Assembly: GCF_910592395.1 (NCBI RefSeq)
Contig: NC_088316.1
Span: 12,588,001 to 12,652,000 of the forward strand
Direction of reading: 5' to 3'
Length of the DNA: 64,000 nt
Source of the DNA: Lineus longissimus
Lineage: Eukaryota > Nemertea > Pilidiophora > Heteronemertea > Lineidae
Shown here: positions 48,298-58,000 of the stretch, one piece after another
Numbering within the stretch: position 1 is the first letter of the stretch
How the letters are laid out: every line of letters starts with the position of its first letter
Program-made: the position numbers and the translations under genes
Notes under the pieces: model-generated
What the model was told of the DNA's origin: nothing
The model's input: the letters and a program-made list of their open reading frames with translations, nothing else
Database searches by the model: none

Positions 48298-48592
48298 TAT
48301 AAGGTGCACAAGGTGTCCATGACGTTGGTGGTAAGGCCAGAGGGAGTCCATGGAGTTATTCATAACGTGCAAAAGTCCATGGAGGTAGTTGCAAGGTGCA
48401 CAAGGTGCCCACGATAGTTGTCCATTGAGTTTGGTATAAGGTTCACAAGGTGTCCATGGAGTTGGTTATAAAGTGCACAAGGTGTCGATGTAGTTGGTCG
48501 TAAGGTGCACAGGGTGTCCACGGAGTTGGTTAAAAGGTGCACAAGGTGTCCTTGGAGCTGGTTGTAAGGTGCACAAGGCGTCTGTGGTGTTG
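48298..48592. repeat. minisatellite, about 32-bp unit
   Basis: About nine copies of a unit near AAGGTGCACAAGGTGTCCATG plus GGAGTTGGTTGT, most regular between 48430 and 48580. Confidence 0.9.
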
Positions 48593-50121
48593 CATACCAT
48601 GTGGACTAGATGCACATCGAGTTGGAAATCAGTCACCCACTTAAATGTGTATATGGAGGTGGATGTCCGTCGATTTGAGTCAAGAGTGGTAACTTCAAAT
48701 GAACGCTAATGAGCTTATCGAATCTCCGTTTCCCATGTCTTAGAACTATTAAGACTTTAAGTTCTAACTCTGTGATAAACGCGAAATCGATGAAGACATT
48801 AACGGTTAAATGGAGACGTTCGAAATTGATTAGCATTCTGTTGCTCAGGGTTATGGTGGTTTGGATGAGGTTTGTTTGAGCGGGTGTATGAAGAAACAAT
48901 TAATCTTTCGGGAAGAAAGATGGTTCTTTCCTCAAACGAACGTGCTGTTTACATGTGGTATTTACTTCGGGCTGCCGTGTGTACTGCCAGCGTGTTTGAA
49001 AAGGTTATCTGTTGTGCACTTTGGGGAGAATATACACCGTAGTATACCGATGGTAGCCAGACATTCTGAATTTTGGTCGGGAATAGATAATTTCTGATAG
49101 GGAATTAAAGGAGACGTTTCTGACTTGGCTTAGATTCCTATTTGTAACACAATTTACATACTGAACTTCCAGCGGTATTGCCTCCGTATCCTCCGCGCGC
49201 GTTGTCTGGAAGCTGAGCAATGTCAATACATTGAGGGTCAAGATGCACAGTCGAGTATGTCAGCATTGACGACAGGCGACCATAAGATAACTTTAGCTGT
49301 TTATCTGGGAGTATCGAGAAATGGTGTAGACCATCGTTGACGACCAGAGGAAGGCTAGTGTGACAGAAATACAAGTCCCAACATTACACTTAGATTGACT
49401 CAGTTATCATGGTTATTCGCGATGCTAAATCGAACCATAGCCTTTACCACTGATCCGAGACACCAACTAATTTGAGAAGTCTGGTAACACCTGTGACCTT
49501 GCTGCAGAGGCATCTTTCACATAGTACATTGTATGACCTGACTGCAGTATGACTTTATAGCATTCATCAGTTGTTGTCCCTAGATTTCCAGGCATACAAT
49601 CCATCTCGTTGTTTCCTGGTTGTGTACATATGGATTTATTTCACGGCAGTCCCTGGAGCCGTGGTAATATCCTTACGCTGCCAGCGCGTAACGTTCCTCG
49701 CCGATAAACCACGATCATCGTATTCAGCCTATATCGTGTGATTTATGATTACCATGCAGAAATTGTGTTGCTTGCCGGAGCTTGGTTACTGGAGCCGAGG
49801 GAATCGGTGGAATATGCATGAGGCGTAGGAATAGAGGTACTTGGGCCCCGTTGCTATGATAGCCGCGGTGTCAATTCGGCCAACATCTTTCAGGGAATGG
49901 AGAGAAAAGGTGTGGGAACGGATTGAGATGTATATAGAGTCGTATTTGATCAATTAACAATCAAACAGTTTGATTGAATAAATATTATACAATGACTAAT
50001 AATGGTGAGATATATATTGATGATTAGCGTATAGTAGAACGATATTCTGTTCACGCCTTAGCTTTTAACCAAGTCAAAAATACATCCGTGCGCACAAACG
50101 TTAAACCGTTCGAATCATCAA
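48593..50121. other. non-coding, nothing recognised
   Basis: No gene or repeat was recognised. Confidence 0.3.
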
Positions 50122-50538
50122 GTGCATCTGCACTGGTGGACCATCATGCATACAGAACTGACCAACATCACTCGGCAGCCAGCCCGAAAAAGACCAAAGT
50201 TACGGTCAACCGCATTAGTCCATGAAAGCAAGATTTCCTTTTGGAGACGTAGGGCTTCATCTTATTACAGCTCTAAAAGGATTCCCGTCTATGAGCAAAT
50301 ACTTCAGCTGTACTCTGCGGCGAAGGATTTCTCCTTTGGTCAAAGTCATTACCAATCTCCGAATATGTGGTTATGTGTTACGTTCTATGATGTTCTGGTA
50401 GATATGTCTTGTTTGTCGAAGAGTGTTGTCCTTGTTGCTTTGCGGAGGGGTCGGGCTTTCGCCATGAAAGTGGCACTCACGAGAAGCCAGAGTTTTGTAG
50501 GATATAATGTGGGTCCGTTGTTACCTAATGATGCATGA
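50122..50538 (+). other. ORF of 138 aa, unknown
   Basis: A fairly long frame with basic, serine-rich composition. No motif, no splice structure and no partner exon. It could be a relic of a mobile element; coding status is uncertain. Confidence 0.2.
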
Positions 50539-51071
50539 AACACAAGTACAGTATTGGCAAATGAAACTACGACACACTTCAACATGTAGTAGGCGAGGGA
50601 CGATGATGTGTTGCTGTACTAGTATAAGCAGAGCAAGCTTTACTCTTTTCCAAAAGGCTCTCAAGACAGAATAGAAGCAATTGTCTAGTTTTTTTTGCTA
50701 TAGTCTTCGACACGATGCGGTGCACACGTTCTAAAGTTTCACAGGTGTTTGGTCAATAGGCAATTCTTGTGTATCAGTACACTTCACCTTTTTCTCTGTT
50801 TTTGTTCTTACTTGAGTTCTTTTTATATTTACAGGTAAGTGAGTTGCTGGCACATTTTAAGAGAAATGTGGTGAGTTATTCTAAAACATCGAGATTTATG
50901 ATGAACCGCCTTTTACAGTGTAAATGCACTATGTGCCTACAAAGCCTCGTTTTGTATTCAGCGGATATGGTTAGGCAACCACAACCGCTTTGGTTGGTGC
51001 AAAATGTGGAAGCTGTCAAAAAGCATTCAAAACCAAATTTTTCGTTGTTTAATTTGAGATATTTTAGAATA

Positions 51072-51234
51072 GAAATTGATACCGCACTGTCGGTATTGAT
51101 TGTCTCACCAAAACCGCTCGGGTAAAATTGAAAAGTTGGCCAAACCCTCACTTCTGCCTCGGTTTTGGTCGACATTTTAGCGCCACCCTCGCGGTTTTGG
51201 TGAGACAATCAATACAGACAGTGAGGTCAATTCC
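51072..51234. mobile_element. 163-bp fold-back with near-perfect arms
   Basis: GTATTGATTGTCTCACCAAA continues into ACCGC at the left and is exactly inverted at the right, a 25-bp perfect core. Arms extend with few differences to about 47 bp. No coding capacity. Confidence 0.75.
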
Positions 51235-52318
51235 TTAAACATTTTTAGCCTAGTGTATCTTCATCAGGCCAACAGTATCATGGCAAAGATAAACGCAGTT
51301 GGTTTCTTTCGTCGCCGAGTGCAGATAAAAATGACCAAAGGTAGCATTATTTGCTGGTATGCAAGACTACCCTAGACTCTGCACAGCTGAAGCATTCCTG
51401 TTGGACGTGCCATGCACGCAGCGCATTCATACATTTACCCCATTACTCGTTTGAGCAAAATTAAGTTTTTTGTACGTGTCCGTGTAGGACATTGACATAG
51501 TGCATTAATTATACCGTTCTTCTTTGACGAGTTTTGATGGAATATTCATGTTATCGATTCTCATAGATCTCTACAACAGTTTCTCTCTAAAGTATCCGCT
51601 GGAAAAAATAGGCCTCTGCCCATCCACACCCCCCAAAACCGTCAAAGGGCTGCAATGTAGAAAAGTTTGTTCACATTATTTTGTAAATCCCCTACTAGAT
51701 ATTGTGTTTGATCCCAAAATTAGATTTTAAGAATAACTAAACTAGGAAGAAAACTGTCTTCAGTAGTTTTTGTACGGCGATCTAAAATCCGGACGGGGAA
51801 ATTTTTTTCTTAAAAGCTGGTCCTTGTTTTATAGCACACTCAAGTGCACTCGACCCAATATTTGCACAATATTATTTTCCTTCCTTCATGCGGGAGTATT
51901 CTTTTCCAGGAAGAAAATAATTCAGGACAACTGATTGGTTGATTATGTCGCAGATACGAAACGGGCCGCAATACGCAAACATTTTGATAAACTTTCCAAA
52001 AAAGGTGTTTTTCCACGTTATAACGAGGTTTGCTTTCCAACATAGTTCCGTGTAATCATCTACTGATTGGTATAAGTGTACTATTACTTCTGTGCTATTT
52101 GGGTTGTTTTATCACCACTGGCAGCCGGTAAAATGAGCAAATTACGGCGTATAAACGTCAGCGAATAGATATGGGAAATGTGTGGTAGCGCAACCAACAA
52201 TGTAGCTTTGTTCTAGATTTTATTCACGGAAGATCTGATGACTGGTTGAGTGCATGCAATGCGTCAGGACGGAAATTTGTCCTCCAAACATCTTTGAATC
52301 CCACTGAATACCTATTCC
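51235..52318. other. non-coding, nothing recognised
   Basis: No gene or repeat was recognised. Confidence 0.3.
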
Positions 52319-52624
52319 TCACAAGCAGCAATACCAGCGTGTACCCTTCTCCGCAATAACCTTGACAATGTTCGTCACGTTTTCAATTTCTTCCGTCCTG
52401 ATAGCACTATAAGCCCTAATCTCCGATATCTGGCACAGTTCTGGCAAGATAGACCCTGAAATTGCGCTTGTGGTGTTGTCGTATTCTTCTTGAGGTATGT
52501 CGGAACGAAGCAATGGTAACCGAGAATTTCCGTTGGTGTAAGGAGGGTATTTGCGAGGGGAGGTGGGGGCTATGTGCGTGCAGCGCGTGCGTGATGGTTT
52601 TAAAGAGGTTTTATCATGGCTCAC
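52319..52624 (-). other. minus-strand ORF, 101 aa, unknown
   Basis: The C-terminal 45 residues look protein-like (ISEIRAYSAIRTEEIENV, then IVKVIAEKG) and could be a last exon after an acceptor such as ATTTCAG at about 52460. No family or partner exon. Confidence 0.22.
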
Positions 52625-52789
52625 AAATTGCTAACCATAAATAACGCTACCAACCATGACTAATTTGAGATTGACAAAATTGGGTGGCAGCATTGACACG
52701 AACTTGACGTATGGAGCCTGCAACTCCCCTATGAGGATGGGATGGGTGGATCCCCTGCGCCTACCTGTGACGTAATCATCATCGCAAAA

Positions 52790-53066
52790 TTATGGCCCTG
52801 CTTGCCACAGTGCACCAGCACTCGAAGTATCACACTTATATATATGCTGATTTGTATTAACGATTTTCGCCCGGTTTTGCGAGGGAGTTTTGGACATGGC
52901 TTGTGAATTTCAGGCAGGCCTATAGTTACATTGTACACCCCGTTTTAGTGCATTGTCTATTGTAGTTCAATTTCTTTTTGCAATTATCCTGTTTGGAGAA
53001 GTTACGGTTCTTTTGGAAGCCATTTTTGTATGAAAAACCAACATATCTCATGCCCAAGTTGTCCCT
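52790..53066. mobile_element. TTAA MITE, copy 3 (left end lost)
   Basis: The right end GCCCAAGTTGTCCCT is followed by TTAA (53067-53070). The interior matches 17833-18123 (e.g. GAATTTCAGGCAGGCCTA, TATCCTGTTTGGAGAAGTT). No left terminus was found. Confidence 0.7.
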
Positions 53067-53599
53067 TTAAGAATGTTCACTCGGTCATATTTGTTCATAT
53101 GCAGGTAATGGTCTCAAACAAGCTCCGCAAGGGGCTACATGTTGGATTGATCATACATATTTGGCAGCTGTTTTGCCGACGTTCATAAAAGCCACGTTGC
53201 CACGAATTAACAAGTAAGCTTACGTCTCTATGTTTTCAATTCTTTACAAAAATCTTACGGCATGATAAATCAGAAAATGATTTAATACCATTATCCGCAG
53301 ATTGAGATCGGTTTGTTGTCTAAATGTTTCCTGAGCTGCAAAAAGCTGTAATAGATTGATGCCGAGGGAGGGAAATCGATTCTAATCTCGTAAGCGCCTC
53401 ATCAACTTTTCCTGATAGAAACGTCATGTTCGCTGAGGTCGGTAGGCTGGTAATACGGGACATTATTTTTTGTTCGCGTAAATCAAAATTTGAATTGGTG
53501 GAACCTGGTGATGTTAGACTTGAGTGAAGGATACTGCTTCTATGTTACTTTTTCTGACACCGTATATATCATGATAACTGATAAAGTTAGATACTGTAT

Positions 53600-54180
53600 G
53601 AAATTACTTCCTTATTGCCAGGAAATATGATAACATCCTGCTACATGAAATACCATTTTTGAAGAGAACATAATTGCAAAGTTGATACCCAACCCAAAAA
53701 ATGTATTTTCCTTGATATGGGTCGACCAGTCAGGGTAAAGGATTGTACTAAATCACTGTTCTCAAAATCATGTCTCTTGATCACGGAATTATTATTATCA
53801 CTGTTTTATTAAAATTACTTGTTGCACTAAAATACCTTAATTACCTAGTTGCACTCAAATACGATAACATCCCGCCCTAAGAAATACTTTCCATTTTAAT
53901 ATCATATTGCCAAGTGGGTGAGGATACTACTAATTTTGTAACTTTATCAGATGCTGTATCGTGATACATGTACGCGTTGTAAAGGTTGATACCGTATTAA
54001 TCAAAATCACGTCCTTGTTGCAATAAAAAGAGATGACATCCTGCCCTAGAAAATACTTTCCATTGCATAGTGGATACCCACCCCCAAATGACTAATTTCC
54101 TTTTTCTGGTTCAAATCAGATATTTTGACCAATCAGGGTTTAATTGGATAGATAGAATAAGACAAATACGATGTGATACG
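53600..54180. repeat. decayed tandem repeat
   Basis: Three spaced copies of GAT(A/G)ACATCCTGCCCTA followed by GAAAATACTTTCCATT-like text, near 53626, 53860 and 54031. Confidence 0.5.
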
Positions 54181-54595
54181 TAGTATTGTTTCAATATCGA
54201 GATTATTTGAGAAATAAAGCCAGGATAAAGCCAGGATGAAATTTGCAAATTTAAAAAAAGCTGATTTATTTTCAGAACATTTTCACTTTTGCTAAATTAT
54301 AGCATACACGGCTGATGAAGGCAATGACTTGAGCACATTTTTCATGTCCTTCCTTTACCTATTCTTACAATAAAAGCACTAGACGTTTTATGCTGCACCA
54401 TTTTATTACCCCAGTTAGGACATAAAGCGAGCAGAAACATCTGAGCTATGTAACATCATTCTGCTAATCACACGAGAAGGTAGGGTAGTGGTGCTATGAA
54501 GTTAAGATTGGGGCGGTACATCAACAGAGATTCTCCCGAGTTTCCTATTTAATTTTTCTCACCCAATTTGATCATTGAGGAAAAGAATAAAGCTG

Positions 54596-54681
54596 CACTC
54601 GAAAAATGTTTTGAGCTCTTGAAAAATCTTTCAAAGTTCGTCTTACAGCCAACACAAATATGCCTCCTCCTTGGAAGTTTT
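54596..54681. mobile_element. CACTCTTA MITE, left half (split by BEL)
   Basis: The left half of a fold-back MITE (CACTCGAAAAATGTTTTGAGC, then GCCAACACAAATATGC). It continues at 61371 after the BEL element. Confidence 0.7.
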
Positions 54682-54954
54682 TGTCAGATATTGCATATGG
54701 TACCACCCAGAGCTTCGTTGCCAGAATCTACATCTGTTTTAGATTAACCCGGGGGCCACGGGTAGCGCTAGATTAGGACTTTCTCACGTTCGCAGTTTGC
54801 TTTGATGTCTGTAATATGCCACATTTGTGGGAAAATAAAGATATGATGATTCAGTTGTTAGTATGAAACCATCGTGTTTAGTTCGCCATCAGATCTGCGA
54901 TCGCTGCAACTCCCATTTAGTAAATGTGTAGGAATCATCTTGCCATTTATGACA
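54682..54954 (+). repeat. 5' LTR of the BEL element
   Basis: 273 bp, TGTCA...TGACA, with AATAAA at 54834-54839 that can serve as the poly(A) signal in the 3' copy. Confidence 0.92.
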
Positions 54955-55031
54955 TGGTGCCGTGACCAGGATTACACGCAACGACTACAATACAACGCAA
55001 CGACTACAACACAACGCAACGAGTAACCACG

Positions 55032-58000
55032 ATGTCCAAAAAGCAAGCTAAGGACTTTAAAAAAGGCGTTCTCGCCTTACAACAAAAAAGGGATGTCCGG
55101 CTCAGAACCTTAGACACGGAATTCGGGACTGCAACGGCAGTTCTCGAAAACGCAGATATCAGCGAAGATGATATTGCCGAAGTGGAGGGACATCTCGAGG
55201 AGATGAACGATCTGTACCAGACGATACTTGAAATGAACGAACAAATTGAGAAGCAACTAACCGACCTGAAAGATAGTGACGCCATCGACAAGGAAATTAC
55301 CGACAGCAGCGCAATTCGCAGTCAAAGTAGAATAAAACTGCTGAAGGTCAAGAATTCGTTAGCTCGACAAACAAAACGGAATACGACTTCGAGCCCAGAT
55401 GTCACAACCGAAAGAAGGAAGAATAAGACCGCCCAGTTGCCGAAGCTAAAATTACCGATATTCGACGGTAAATTCACGGCGTGGACAGCATTCTGGGACG
55501 CCATCGAGGCTGACGTCATCAAAGGAGACTACGCGGACATTACAAAATTCAATTACATAATAGGACAACTCACAGGGAACGCCAAGGATGCTATCACCGG
55601 ACTACACCCGTCCGGAGAAAATCTACCAGCTCTCATCCAACTATTGAAAGACAGATTCGGTCAACCAAGGAAAATAACGAGAGCTCACGTCTACAACCTC
55701 CTTGATATAACTCCGCCAGGGGGTCACTACGCCAGCCTCCGGGAATTTCACAACAAGATTCTTGGTGACATACGGTCACTTGAAAATATGGATGTATCAA
55801 TAGAACAATGTGCAACCTTTATAGTTCCTGTCATTGAAAGAAAATTACCAAAATTTCTGCGCGAGAAAATCGGTACCGCCGGTCAAGGAGACCGTTTCCA
55901 GGTTAAAAAATTCATGGATCGATTCACTGAGGAATTAGAGAATATAAGCGAAAGAATGGATACACCAACGACAGCAACGCAGCAGAGGAATAATTCTCAC
56001 GCAGGAAATAACAGGATCTCCGTGGAATCGTTCGTGAGTGTGCCGAATACTACTTATACTAAACCACCGCCGCAAAACTACAACCGACCAAAAGTGTGCC
56101 CTTTCTGTGCAGGACCGCATAACCCTTTCGAGTGCAAACTACCAGCGCATGAAAAGTTCATTGCCGTGCGTCAACATAAACTTTGCTCCAACTGCCTCGG
56201 ACCGCATTTCTACCGGGAATGTCAAAATCAAAAAAGATGCCGCACATGCGACCGGTTTCATCACACCAGTCTGCATGATTATTTCGCCAATTCATCCAGA
56301 ATAAACCCGCCTCGAAATAATTCTCAACAACACGCAACTAGTGGCTGTGCCATTGCGCCACAAAGTCATTGTACCGTTACCGTTAGAAAGGAACAACCGC
56401 CAATCGCAAACCCACTGGATACCGAAAATACACATGCCATCCCAAGTGAGACTCAAAACCAGGAAAAGTCTAAACCCAAAGAACAGGAAATGGATATCAT
56501 CCTACTCGAAACCGGGAAAGTCAAACTCCTAAATGACGACAAAGAAACCATCGCCGGTGTCCTCATCGATAGAGGAAGTATGGTAACTTACATCAGCAAG
56601 GAAGCCGCTACAAGGTTAGGATTGAAACCCCACCGTAAAAGACCGCTAAATGTGAATGGATTCGCCGGACACGTCACCAAACGCATCTATGACGCAGCCT
56701 ACGTCAACGTTAAAACAAATGACGGAATTCAAACCATCGAGGCCCTCATATCAAACGATGAAATCGTGAAACCCATCACTCAGATAGGCTGGGACGCCTG
56801 CCAGGAGTATAATTATATTGCTGGGCTTGATTTAGCCAATGATTTCTCAGATAGGGCCCTGACTATCGATTTAATGTTAGGAGTTGATTTCGCATTCGAA
56901 TTCCTCGAAAACCGCATGGTAAAAGGAGACGGGCCGACTGTCCAGTTCAGTAATATAGGATGCTTCGTCTCTGGACCGCTGAGGCCAAAAATGACACCCA
57001 CCATTATCACCACTGCTTCAAGTGAAGCTACACCTCATAAGGTAGCGATCCAGGATAACGAACTTGCCTTTTTAGAATCATACCTACAAGCCAATGCCTT
57101 GCATACCAGTGACGTCACCGACACGGAATACGACCAAAAGTTCAAAGACGAATACCTGAGCAAAATACAATACAAGGATAGCCGATATTACGTGCCCCTG
57201 CCATGGAGGACAGACCATCCTGAGCTGCCCAACAATCTGGAAACCTGCAAATCGAGAATAAAACAAGTCATGGGAAGATTGCGTAAGTTAGATTTAATTG
57301 ATGCCTACGTCAATGTCATGCGTGAAAACATAGAGAAAGACTTTGTGTCTGAAATCTCCCATGAGTCTACAGCTGACACCGAAGGTTACTACGTCCCTCA
57401 CTTCCCAGTCCTACGAGACAGTGAGACCACACCCGTCAGGATCGCGTTTGATGCAAGCAGCGGATCTCCATCTCTGAACGACTGCCTGTACGAAGGACCA
57501 AACATGCTGCAGGATTTGAATGAATTGCTGATGCGCTTTCGTGTTGCCAAAATAGGACTCACCGCCGACATCGCCCGCGCATTTCTATCCGTACGACTGA
57601 TGGAATGCGACCGAAAGTACGTGAAATTTCTTTGGTATAAGGATAATGACGTCACAAAGGAAATTGTACCATACGCCTGTAACACGATAATATTCGGCAA
57701 TGTATCAAGCCCCTTTGCCCTTGCCATTACGCTACAAAAGCATCTCGCCGCCCATGCTGATTCTCCTGTGGCTAAAGATATGCAAAATAAACTGTATGTG
57801 GACAATCTCTTAACTGGAGTGGACACTGATGAAGAAGGATTAGCATACTATCATGAATCACGTGGATTGTTAAATGCCGCCGCCATGCATCTCCGTCAAT
57901 GGGGCTCAAACTCAGAAAAGCTTACCAACCAGATTCAAGCAGACGGATTACAAACTAAGTCAAATGACGTCGGAGTCCTCGGTCTCAAATGGGCCACCAA

